In this document: piece after piece, positions 8,906 to 16,540 of the stretch
Numbering within the stretch: the first letter of the stretch is position 1
Layout of the letters: every line of letters begins with the position of its first letter
Assembly (NCBI RefSeq): GCF_900167015.1
Contig: NZ_FUXX01000012.1
Coordinates: 1-60,608, forward strand
DNA length: 60,608 nucleotides
Direction of reading: 5' to 3'
From: Succinivibrio dextrinosolvens DSM 3072
GTDB lineage: Bacteria; Pseudomonadota; Gammaproteobacteria; Enterobacterales; Succinivibrionaceae
The notes under the pieces: model-generated
What the model saw: the letters and a program-made list of their open reading frames with translations, nothing else
The model's database searches: none
What the model was told of the DNA's origin: nothing
Made by a program: the position numbers and the translations under genes

Positions 8906-9467
8906 AGAACTTGTACTCTACATCTAGAGCCAGGCCCTTCATTTCGTAACCTGGGTTATGAGAGTTCATGCCGTTTGAGGCATGAGCATAGTAGGCACTT
9001 ATACCCACAGCAGTATAGTTACCAAACTTGTAACTCAGACGTGGACCAACCTGCCATAGAAAATCATAGCATCTTCCTCCTGCAGGATGAGCCTTTGTGA
9101 AGAATCGCATTGAACCTGCAGCCTCAAGACCTGCATAGAAATTTCCAAACGGATTGAATTCAAGACGGGCCATAACTGAAGGACCAATACCTACGGCATC
9201 AGAATTGTTCCTCTCTTCCCTGTCCATATAGCCTTCAGCAATAGTGGCAATACCACCACCGTAAAGAGAAAGATAGTCATTGTTCCAGAGGTGGGTATAG
9301 ACATGCAGATTGTAGTTATCAACGTGCTTGTCAGATTTATTATGTCTTAGATATTCTGTCTGAAAATCCCATCCTTCAACAGTTGAGGTCTGAGCCTGTA
9401 CCAGACTGCAGGCACACATCATAGAAGCAAACACACATGCCTTTGTATATTTCTTTAGGTTAATCAT
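8904..9467 (-). CDS. pagL: PagL-type lipid A 3-O-deacylase (outer membrane)
   Basis: A 187-residue beta-barrel enzyme. Residues 1-25 are a signal peptide with probable cleavage after VQA. The PagL catalytic pair is visible as H162 and S164 in YAHASNG, followed by the family block HNPGYE. The protein ends in Phe, as outer-membrane barrels do. The family removes the 3-position acyl chain of lipid A, modifying the outer membrane and lowering immune recognition. It is monocistronic, convergent with the thioredoxin-like gene. Alternating hydrophobic strands fit an eight-stranded barrel. Confidence 0.82.
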   Translation of the reverse strand: MINLKKYTKACVFASMMCACSLVQAQTSTVEGWDFQTEYLRHNKSDKHVDNYNLHVYTHLWNNDYLSLYGGGIATIAEGYMDREERNNSDAVGIGPSVMARLEFNPFGNFYAGLEAAGSMRFFTKAHPAGGRCYDFLWQVGPRLSYKFGNYTAVGISAYYAHASNGMNSHNPGYEMKGLALDVEYKF

Positions 9468-10083
9468 TCTTGAGATCCTTAGTTTGTTATACTTTTTTGA
9501 TAATTTTTCAGAAGGTTAGTTTCGATTCTATCAAAAATAATATTCACTATTAGTTTTAATAGGTCAAATAGTGACGAAGGCATAAGAAACATTTCAAAAA
9601 TCTATATCACATAGATTTTTTAACTTTAATGAACAGACCAGGAAATAAAAAAAAATACTTAGGGAAATGAATTTTGTCGTGATAAAAGTCACAATGAAAA
9701 CTTAGTTTTCTGAATTTTTTCTATATCAAAATTTATTTATTCAGGATTATATTCCCCACCATGATCCATGAAAAATACAGATAGAATCAGATAATGACAC
9801 GAAAACTTAGCGTAAAATTATAAAAAAATACAGATCTTCATATAAAAGACTTAGATGAATTTTCTTTTTATAGGCAACTAAAATTACACTTTTTTTAGAT
9901 CCTAAAACCAAAAATCCTTAAATTACCTCCTTGATAAACAACAGATTTTTTTATTTTTAGTAAAAAACCTAATTGTAAAATATAAAACAAAATGCTAGTA
10001 TTAGGCACTTTTTTGATTTCCATATCAGAAAAGACTTAGATAAAAATTATAAAGAAAACGTTCGAACTTCAAGGAATCAGTCA
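9468..10083. other. 616-bp AT-rich intergenic region with palindrome and repeated 13-mer
   Basis: No convincing ORF. AAAAATCTAT (9596-9605) and ATAGATTTTT (9611-9620) form a perfect 10-bp inverted repeat with a 5-base loop. The 13-mer AAAAGACTTAGAT occurs twice on the plus strand (about 9846 and 10029). It must hold the divergent promoters of pagL and the lipoprotein; I cannot assign them. Confidence 0.5.
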
Positions 10084-10734
10084 ATGTTCAAACTCATGAT
10101 ACCAATAGGAGTTGCTCTCGCGCTCATTGCAGGCTGCAAGAACACTTCCTCTCAGGACAACAACATCGACGCCGCACACATCAATAGTGTTCTGCAAAGA
10201 AACATAACCACTCTCAGCGACGCTACGCTCCTACTCGGCACTCCTGCCTTTATCTCTGTTACAGAAGACGGAAAGAAGATTGCAGGATTCAATCTTGTAA
10301 ACAAAGCCTTTACAGATGATTTCAGCAATAACCTCATCAAGGGAACCATGTCTTTCGGCAGGAAGACATCTCTTATCCCTAAGGTTACCAAGAATGTCTT
10401 TTTAGAGCTTGATGAGAACAATGTCGTAACTGACTATAAGTTTGCCGGCACTGCATGGATTGAAAAGCAGAATTTCTTTGTAAGAAATGAGGCTAACATT
10501 ACTCTTTCTCAGCAGGAAATCTTTGAAAAGCAGGACTTTACCGCTGAATACATCTACGGCAGATACCAGCAGGTACTATTACAGAACATACAAGACAACT
10601 ATAAAATGCTGAGTGAAAACGACAGCTCTGACTGCGAATACAAATGCCAGCTATATAAGAATGCAAATGACCTTTATGGAACACTATACAAATTACAATC
10701 CGATAACTCAAAGAAGATCCCCGAACAAATCTGA
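10084..10734 (+). CDS. Lipoprotein with BamE/SmpA-like domain
   Basis: A 216-residue protein with a lipoprotein signal, lipobox LIAGC and acylated C18. Residues about 40-120 resemble the small BamE/SmpA fold (TLLLGTPAFI, an aromatic-poor core, then VFLELDENNVVTDYKF). The C-terminal 90 residues are helical and polar, with a CEYKC pair. It is most likely anchored in the outer or inner membrane facing the periplasm. It is too long for BamE itself and lies away from other Bam genes, so a BamE role is not claimed. AAGGA lies 10 bases before the ATG. Confidence 0.65.
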   Translation: MFKLMIPIGVALALIAGCKNTSSQDNNIDAAHINSVLQRNITTLSDATLLLGTPAFISVTEDGKKIAGFNLVNKAFTDDFSNNLIKGTMSFGRKTSLIPKVTKNVFLELDENNVVTDYKFAGTAWIEKQNFFVRNEANITLSQQEIFEKQDFTAEYIYGRYQQVLLQNIQDNYKMLSENDSSDCEYKCQLYKNANDLYGTLYKLQSDNSKKIPEQI

Positions 10735-10740
10735 CAAAAC

Positions 10741-10791
10741 AAAGGCACAGTATTTACAGAGCATCTGCCTATAAAAATACTGTGCCTTTTT
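10741..10791. terminator. Bidirectional terminator between the lipoprotein and sufB
   Basis: A perfect 15-bp stem joins 10741-10755 and 10775-10789, with A-run and T-run flanks on either side. It can serve both convergent genes. Confidence 0.85.
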
Positions 10792-10813
10792 CAACACACT
10801 GCAAATTAAATTC

Positions 10814-11743
10814 TCAACCTAAAAATCCGCTTATAATCTGATCTTCAGCCTCATGTTCATCAAGACCTAGGGTCATCAGCTTAATCAGCTGCTCACCTGC
10901 AATCTTTCCAATGGCAGCCTCATGTATCAGTGCCGCATCCACATGATTAGCCTCTAAAGAAGGCACCGCAAGAATAGTACCGTGATCCATGATGATAGAA
11001 TCACACTCTGTATGGCCGTTACAGCGGGCATTACCGCTGATGCAGGCATCAAGCTTCTGATAGGAGTAATCTTTAGCAATAGATCGGGATACCACATCAG
11101 CACTTGAACCATCTCCGTCCAGTGAAATCTTATACACACTCAGAGCCTTCTGACGGTCGTGAGTTAAAAGACGTTCCTTAACCACAAACTTGGCATTGGC
11201 CTTAAGATTGGCAATGGTTCGTCTGTAGGTACTGTCAACGCCCCTTATCTGTACCATCTCCATTTCCATAACACTGTTTTCATCCTGAAAAACCTCAGTT
11301 ACAGGATTCAGAATCTTCTCGCCGGTGCCCTCACCAGAGCCGAAGTGTTTCTCCACATAACGGACTTTTGAGTTCTTTCCCACATGAAAGGTATGGATAC
11401 CATCGTGCTCTGTTTTCTGATCACCGCAGTTGTCTATGCCGCAGCCAGCCACAATCAGAACATCACAGTTCTCTCCGATATAGAAATCATTATGAACAAC
11501 CTCCATATGACCGGTCTGAGTCAGTATCACCGGAATATGTACACTCTCGTTTTTTGTATTGTCCTTAATATGTATTTCAATACCGTTATTCTGACTGTTG
11601 GTCTTTATATCTATATTGGCAGTAGAACTTCTGGATAATACCTTGCCATCCGCCCTGAGATTATAGGCTCCGCTTGGAGTTCCATGCAGATCTGCAACCT
11701 CACCGAAGAGTTTCTGCTGTAAATCACTTAACGCATTTTCCAT
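10814..11743 (-). CDS. sufB: SufB/SufD-type scaffold of a minimal SUF system
   Basis: A 309-residue SufB/SufD-family protein, much shorter than classical SufB (about 495 residues). The conserved right-handed beta-helix and C-terminal block are present: RCNGHTECDSI, then HEAAIGKIAGEQLIKLMTLGL and GFLG at the end. With SufC it should form an ATP-driven Fe-S cluster scaffold. Its start overlaps the sufC end by 16 bases, indicating translational coupling. No sufD, sufS, sufU or sufE is nearby. The two-gene layout matches the SUF-like minimal (SMS) type known from many anaerobes. Confidence 0.82.
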   Translation of the reverse strand: MENALSDLQQKLFGEVADLHGTPSGAYNLRADGKVLSRSSTANIDIKTNSQNNGIEIHIKDNTKNESVHIPVILTQTGHMEVVHNDFYIGENCDVLIVAGCGIDNCGDQKTEHDGIHTFHVGKNSKVRYVEKHFGSGEGTGEKILNPVTEVFQDENSVMEMEMVQIRGVDSTYRRTIANLKANAKFVVKERLLTHDRQKALSVYKISLDGDGSSADVVSRSIAKDYSYQKLDACISGNARCNGHTECDSIIMDHGTILAVPSLEANHVDAALIHEAAIGKIAGEQLIKLMTLGLDEHEAEDQIISGFLG

Positions 11744-12498
11744 GATATTGCTCCAAGTTCACCTGACATGATTTCCTGATTTGGGCAGGCCTCAGCCTGT
11801 GAAGTTCCAATGATTCCAGGCAGAATCTCCTTTCTGCTGCCATAATTTTCAATAACACCGTTTGAAAGAATCGCAATGTTATCAGCGATATTCATGATGC
11901 GCTCCTGATGGGAGATAATCAGCATGGCTCCACCTTTAAGATTGTTTCTCATGGTGCTGAAAAGACCTGTAAGCTTCTGAAAGCTCCATAAATCTATACC
12001 GGCCTCAGGCTCATCAAACAGAGCAAGTTTAGGAGCCTTGGCAAGAATAGAGGCAATTTCTATACGCTTTAGTTCACCGCCTGAAAGAGATGAATCCAGT
12101 TCTCTGTCAAGATAGGAATCAACACAAAGACCTACCTCGCATAGGTATCCGCAGGCCTGTTCACGGGTAAGACCTTTTCTTCCGGCAGCAATATTAAGTA
12201 AACCGTATACAGTCATGCCTTTGATTTTCACAGGCTGCTGAAATGAAAAACCTATACCGAGTCTGGCACGTTCGGTAATACTCATAGAGGTTATATCCTG
12301 ACCTTTATATATAATCTGTCCGCTGCATGGATTTTCTATTCCCATGATGATTTTGGCCAGAGTTGACTTACCGCTGCCGTTAGGTCCGGTAATAACTGTC
12401 AGTTTGTCAGGCTCCACTGTGAAATTGAGATTTCTGAGAATCTGCTTCTCTCCGTTCTCATCGTTTACCTTAAAGGATATATCCCTAAGTTCGAGCAT
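11728..12498 (-). CDS. sufC: SufC ATPase
   Basis: A 256-residue ABC ATPase. Walker A is GPNGSGKST (about 39-47), the signature is LSGGELKRIEI, Walker B is LALFDEPEAGID and the switch His is in ISHQE. DEPEAGID is the SufC variant of the D-loop. It powers the SufBC Fe-S scaffold in the cytoplasm. It is the first gene of a two-gene operon divergent from a Crp/Fnr-family regulator. Confidence 0.88.
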   Translation of the reverse strand: MLELRDISFKVNDENGEKQILRNLNFTVEPDKLTVITGPNGSGKSTLAKIIMGIENPCSGQIIYKGQDITSMSITERARLGIGFSFQQPVKIKGMTVYGLLNIAAGRKGLTREQACGYLCEVGLCVDSYLDRELDSSLSGGELKRIEIASILAKAPKLALFDEPEAGIDLWSFQKLTGLFSTMRNNLKGGAMLIISHQERIMNIADNIAILSNGVIENYGSRKEILPGIIGTSQAEACPNQEIMSGELGAISWKMR

Positions 12499-12588
12499 TT
12501 ATTTCTCCATAATTTCTTGATTCAGGCGTCACTTTAGTTTAGATTGGCAAGTAAGTATGTTGGAAAAACAACAAAATATGTAATTAAA

Positions 12589-13245
12589 ATGAAAGATTAT
12601 CTCGATAAAGTAAAATTCTCATTTCTCTTCAATGGCATCAGCTCACGCGAGCTTGAGCTGGCCTTGGACTGTCTTAGGGCAGAGGATATGCATTTTCCCA
12701 AAGGAATGGTCATAGTGAAGGAAGGTGAACTCTGTGAAAGATTCGGTCTTCTGATCTCTGGTCAGCTTCAGTCAACTCAGTATGACTATCAGGGAAACCG
12801 CTCGATTATCCAGACCATTGAACCGCTTCAGATCTTCAATGAGAACTACTGCTTTGTACATGAGAAATCACCTGTGAATATCGAGACAGTGGAAGACAGT
12901 CATGTACTGTTTCTAAAATCAGATATTCAGGGAAGCACCTTTCCTCCTGCCTGTTCCTTCCATAGAAGGCTCCTGAATAATCTATTTATAATTCAGACAC
13001 ATAAAAACGTTGAGCTGACTCAGAAACTTGAGTGCATGTCCAAAAGAACAACACGCGAAAAGCTTATGACGTTTCTGAAACTGGAAAGCTTAAAACAGGG
13101 TGCAAAAGAGTTTGATATCAGGCTGGACCGTCAGCAGCTTGCTGATTATCTGGGAATTGAAAGAAGCGCCATGTCGGCAGAACTCTCACGCATGGTAAAA
13201 GAAGGACTAATCCGTACGCGAAAGTTTCACTTTGAAATAATTTAA
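12589..13245 (+). CDS. Crp/Fnr-family transcriptional regulator
   Basis: A 218-residue regulator with an N-terminal cyclic-nucleotide-binding-like barrel (about 15-125), a dimer helix and a C-terminal winged helix with the recognition region DRQQLADYLGIERSAMSAELSRM. The N-terminal four-Cys arrangement of Fnr is absent, although scattered Cys occur. The residues that contact cAMP in Crp are not clear, so the ligand is unknown. ATG 12589 is preferred to the TTG at 12544, though neither has a good ribosome site. It is divergent from sufCB by 90 bases, so control of the suf operon is plausible. Confidence 0.78.
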   Translation: MKDYLDKVKFSFLFNGISSRELELALDCLRAEDMHFPKGMVIVKEGELCERFGLLISGQLQSTQYDYQGNRSIIQTIEPLQIFNENYCFVHEKSPVNIETVEDSHVLFLKSDIQGSTFPPACSFHRRLLNNLFIIQTHKNVELTQKLECMSKRTTREKLMTFLKLESLKQGAKEFDIRLDRQQLADYLGIERSAMSAELSRMVKEGLIRTRKFHFEII

Positions 13246-13390
13246 CTTTAATCTAGCAAGAATACCCCCCCGCCTCTATGTGGTGGGAGCATGTCACGCA
13301 ATTCTGAATTTCAACAGAAAGCAAAAATAAGGCAAAACCTTAATCTGCTATTTACGGTTGTGAGCGACAGCCTTCAAAGCAACAGGTGAG

Positions 13391-13483
13391 ATGACGGTGA
13401 AAGATAAGGTGAATAATAACATTAAAGACATAAACAGCATTTCTATAAAGCCTCAAAAAGAACCTAAAAAATACGTGACCTAA
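13391..13483 (+). CDS. Possible 30-residue small protein
   Basis: ATG 13391 follows AGGTGAG closely and the frame runs 30 codons, Lys/Asn-rich, ending at TAA within the stem of a bidirectional terminator. The surrounding 300 bases otherwise hold only a short GC-rich hairpin (about 13266-13290). No family is recognised. It could equally be the 3' part of the regulator transcript or of a small RNA. Confidence 0.22.
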   Translation: MTVKDKVNNNIKDINSISIKPQKEPKKYVT

Positions 13484-13514
13484 AGTTTCCTCTAGGTCAA
13501 AGTATTATTTTTTT
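13470..13514. terminator. Bidirectional terminator
   Basis: AATAC-N2-GACCTA (13470-13482) pairs with TAGGTC-N3-GTATT (13493-13506), with a small internal loop. T-runs flank it on both strands, so it can end the flagellar-rod-like gene and plus-strand transcripts. Confidence 0.7.
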
Positions 13515-13551
13515 GCCATTGTTATTATTAGTTTTGGATAATAAGAATAGA

Positions 13552-13863
13552 TTAGGCTACGGTATCCAGAAGAGAGCCCATAGTCTTGTTCTGAACCTGA
13601 ACTGCTTTTGCATTTGCCTTGTAGACAACTTCATCTTTCTTCATATCGGTCAGTTCAGATGAAAGGTTAACGCCAGTCTGTGAAGATTTCTTAACTTCAT
13701 TTACAGAAGTGCCGCTAGCTGTATTTTTTTCAGAAACACTTTCTGATGAAACTACCTGCTGTGAATGAAAATTCTCAGTATTTGCATTGGCAATATTGTG
13801 AGCAGTACTGTTCATTCTAAACTGATTAACATCAAGACCAGAAGTAGAAATTGCTAAACTCAT
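13552..13863 (-). CDS. Small flagellar basal-body rod-like protein
   Basis: A 103-residue protein. It starts with the rod/hook N-terminal motif (SGLDVNQFRMNSTAHNIANANTENF split over 8-32) and ends with the flagellar C-terminal helix (ELTDMKKDEVVYKANAKAV). The middle is Ser/Thr-rich linker. It lacks the central domains of FlgB/C/E/F/G, so it is a minimal FlgC-like or rod-accessory protein. A GGAG site 6 bases before ATG 13863 decides the start. No other flagellar gene is adjacent. Confidence 0.7.
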   Translation of the reverse strand: MSLAISTSGLDVNQFRMNSTAHNIANANTENFHSQQVVSSESVSEKNTASGTSVNEVKKSSQTGVNLSSELTDMKKDEVVYKANAKAVQVQNKTMGSLLDTVA

Positions 13864-14131
13864 ATAATCTCCAGAAGGATTGAAAATAGACAAAGGTTCA
13901 AAACCTTTTGGAGCAATTATAAGTGATCTTTATCAAATTTTCCTGTTTAATATATTATAAAAATCAAAAAAAATCGGATATTGTTGAAATATAAAAATAT
14001 ATTCTTTGAAAAAAATTATTATCTGTCAGAACAGTATCAATAATTTCACCTCTCAACTTCAGGAATCAAGTACTCATCATTCAGAAAAATTTGACTAAAC
14101 TTAAAATATGTCCTCTAAACAAGGAGCAAAT

Positions 14132-14224
14132 ATGCAGTTATCATCCTTAAAAAAAATATTCATCATGGTCATTACAGCAGCACTCATGACCTGCTCCTTA
14201 TCCTGCTATGCACAGAAAACATGA
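14132..14224 (+). CDS. Orphan 30-residue signal-peptide ORF
   Basis: ATG 14132 has an AAGGAG site 7 bases upstream. The product is a basic start, a hydrophobic core and a Cys-containing cleavage region ending YAQKT, then TGA. This is a complete export signal with almost no mature protein. It may be the 5' stub of a deleted secreted-protein gene, or a tiny exported or membrane peptide. It is convergent with the secreted flavodoxin gene. Confidence 0.4.
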   Translation: MQLSSLKKIFIMVITAALMTCSLSCYAQKT

Positions 14225-14253
14225 ATACAGCAGTTCAAACTTTTTCTATTTTT

Positions 14254-14814
14254 CTAAAGTGAATCGTACCAGCTCTTAAACTCATCAGCTGTTACGTGGC
14301 TACTGAATCGATTTCCATCCTTAAAGGAAGGCTTGCCTCTGATATTCTTTTTAATGTTCTCAATGCTTTTTTCAATACCACTACCGCCTGAGGTACATAC
14401 AGGAACCACCGTTTTTCCTGAAAAATCATAGGATTCAACAAAAGTATCAATAATTCTTGGCTCCTCAGCCCACCACAGTGGATATGCCAGAATCACAGTC
14501 TTGTATCGAGTAAGATCAGCATCGAGAGCCTTAAGCTTAGGACGAAGTGCAGGATCCTTCTGTTCGGAATTGGCTCTGCAGGACTCGTTATGATAATTCA
14601 GATCCTCCTCCGAGTATGGTTCCAGAGGGACAATCTCATACCTGTCTGCACCGAGAGCAGAGGAAATGGTTGTGGCCATGGCTCGGGTGTTTCCTGTAGC
14701 AGAGAAATAGACCACAAGTGTATCGCTGGTGGCTGCACTTGCAACCGAAGAACCTGACATAATCAGGGAGAAGGCAAACATGGAAGAGAGCAGTCTGACA
14801 AAGAAATTACTCAT
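14254..14814 (-). CDS. Exported flavodoxin
   Basis: A 186-residue protein with a signal peptide (1-27, cleavage near SVASA) and a flavodoxin domain with FMN phosphate loop SATGNTRA at 38-45 and an AYPLWW segment. Flavodoxin-4-type proteins of this kind are annotated as flavodoxins in gut anaerobes. The export signal puts it in the periplasm, unusual for an electron carrier. GAGG lies before ATG 14814, which I prefer to the upstream ATG at 14844. Its partner is unknown. Confidence 0.82.
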   Translation of the reverse strand: MSNFFVRLLSSMFAFSLIMSGSSVASAATSDTLVVYFSATGNTRAMATTISSALGADRYEIVPLEPYSEEDLNYHNESCRANSEQKDPALRPKLKALDADLTRYKTVILAYPLWWAEEPRIIDTFVESYDFSGKTVVPVCTSGGSGIEKSIENIKKNIRGKPSFKDGNRFSSHVTADEFKSWYDSL

Positions 14815-14956
14815 AATTTGATCCTCACACTGTAGTATATACACACCAGTCTACAATACACTTTAAACCTGTTTTTTAAGCCAGAAATTTTTGTTTTTTT
14901 GATCATTACGTAAAAACAGAATTTCTATGTGTGAACTCTATAGTGTTATTGAATAG

Positions 14957-16540
14957 TTAATTTCTTATCCTCTCTGAAGATCTGATTTTTGAGTAAAAAT
15001 TAAAGCCAAGAGAGCTTTTGTCTATGGCACTGTCAAGAAAGTCAGGATCATGCATATGCAGCAGTACTTTATTAAGATTAACCTCACTTTTAAATGAGAA
15101 CGAGGTAATATTCTCCGCATCATCCACTCGTATACTCTTTTTTATAATTTTTATAAGCCTGTCATACTCCAGATCAACAATCCTGTAGCAGTCATCTCCA
15201 TGATTTTCACCAGTATTGATACAAAAACCGTAGACATAGCGGAACTTCCCGCGGCGACGCACCTCATTCCAGTTAAAACAGGATATATAGCCCTTTTTAA
15301 CCAGAAATCCTGATGAAGCCAGTCGTTTAAAGAAGGACTCTCTTTTAAAAAGCAGTACATCTGACGATATCTGAGTGTAGGCTTCATAATCACAGCCTAA
15401 AAGCTGCTTTTTATATGCAGGACTTATTTCATAGGCCTGCTGACGGTGATTTCTTAAGATATAAGGCTCATCTGATGGAATATGCTCCTCATATAATTCA
15501 AGAGAACTCTGACACTTCTGCTCAATCTCAGAGTACAGGTCAAGGGCCACCGCCAGTGCTCTGTAGGCAGGAGATCCATGCTCTACAAGATAGCCATTTT
15601 CAAGACGGTAAAAGCCTTCAAGCTCAGGGTCGATTCTTCCAGAATAAAATAGAGAGAGCAGATACTGCCCTGCCTCATACATGGAGGAAAACCTGCAGAT
15701 ACTGGCACAGCAGGCTCTTGAGTCAGCGGATTTTAATACATCAAAGTAAATTGAGTCTCTCCCAAAATCCACTAGCTCCCTATATAGATTCATGGAGGCT
15801 CCATCTTTTCTTTTTACACAGGAAAGATATGTGCGCAGGTCCGGATTCTGATTTAGATACTGCAGCATAATCCTTGAGAAAATACCGTCATGAACCTTGC
15901 TTCGGCTCTGATAAAAGAAATAACGAAGATAGGTAGCCTTATGTTTTTTTGCAAAATCCATAAGATTATCACTGAGGATATCATCTGTTTTAAAGACATA
16001 CCTCCCTCCAGGAGTCGTAATCTTATAGTCAGAGACAATCTTGCCTACATCGTGCATCAGAGCTAGCACCAGAAAAAACACCTCAAGGCGTTCATAATCC
16101 TCAGCCATGATTTCATCGTAGCAGCCGAATTTACGTACTGAATCTAAAATCATTACTGCAGTTAAAAGAGAATGGGTTAACAGGCCGCCAGTGTCAGAAT
16201 CATGCAGTACATGTGATGCAGGCGCATTGAATACGGTCTTTACAAGAGTAGAAATTACAGGTTTTACATAACGGCAGTAGATTCTCTCATCCAGAAGAGT
16301 TCTCTCGTGAAGAGAAGCGATAAGAGCCCTATTTAAGATAATAAGTCCATCTGTGGATTTCACTTCAAATAATTCACTGCCGTCACGCAACAGGAGTTTA
16401 TAGTCAGATAAACGGTTATCCTCAGGTCCTTCCGTACAATGAGAGGAAGTTTTGAACAGCTCATCTCCTCGCTCACTATTCTTAAAAACAGAACTGCCAG
16501 CCTTAGAGAATCTTTTAAAAAATCCTTTAAGCATCAGCAT
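14957..16540 (-). CDS. traI: MobH/TraI-family relaxase-like protein with HD motif
   Basis: A 527-residue protein whose residues about 90-200 match the TraI (MobH) N-terminal domain of SXT/R391-type elements: APASHVLHDSDTGGLLTHS, then ALMHDVGK and DYKITTPGG. The His and HD residues of the metal site are intact. MobH proteins nick the transfer origin at the start of conjugation. Its ATG overlaps the upstream gene by 14 bases. It is last in a four-gene minus-strand operon with TraD. The C-terminal half is divergent and shows no recognised domain. No type IV secretion genes lie nearby. Confidence 0.72.
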   Translation of the reverse strand: MLMLKGFFKRFSKAGSSVFKNSERGDELFKTSSHCTEGPEDNRLSDYKLLLRDGSELFEVKSTDGLIILNRALIASLHERTLLDERIYCRYVKPVISTLVKTVFNAPASHVLHDSDTGGLLTHSLLTAVMILDSVRKFGCYDEIMAEDYERLEVFFLVLALMHDVGKIVSDYKITTPGGRYVFKTDDILSDNLMDFAKKHKATYLRYFFYQSRSKVHDGIFSRIMLQYLNQNPDLRTYLSCVKRKDGASMNLYRELVDFGRDSIYFDVLKSADSRACCASICRFSSMYEAGQYLLSLFYSGRIDPELEGFYRLENGYLVEHGSPAYRALAVALDLYSEIEQKCQSSLELYEEHIPSDEPYILRNHRQQAYEISPAYKKQLLGCDYEAYTQISSDVLLFKRESFFKRLASSGFLVKKGYISCFNWNEVRRRGKFRYVYGFCINTGENHGDDCYRIVDLEYDRLIKIIKKSIRVDDAENITSFSFKSEVNLNKVLLHMHDPDFLDSAIDKSSLGFNFYSKIRSSERIRN

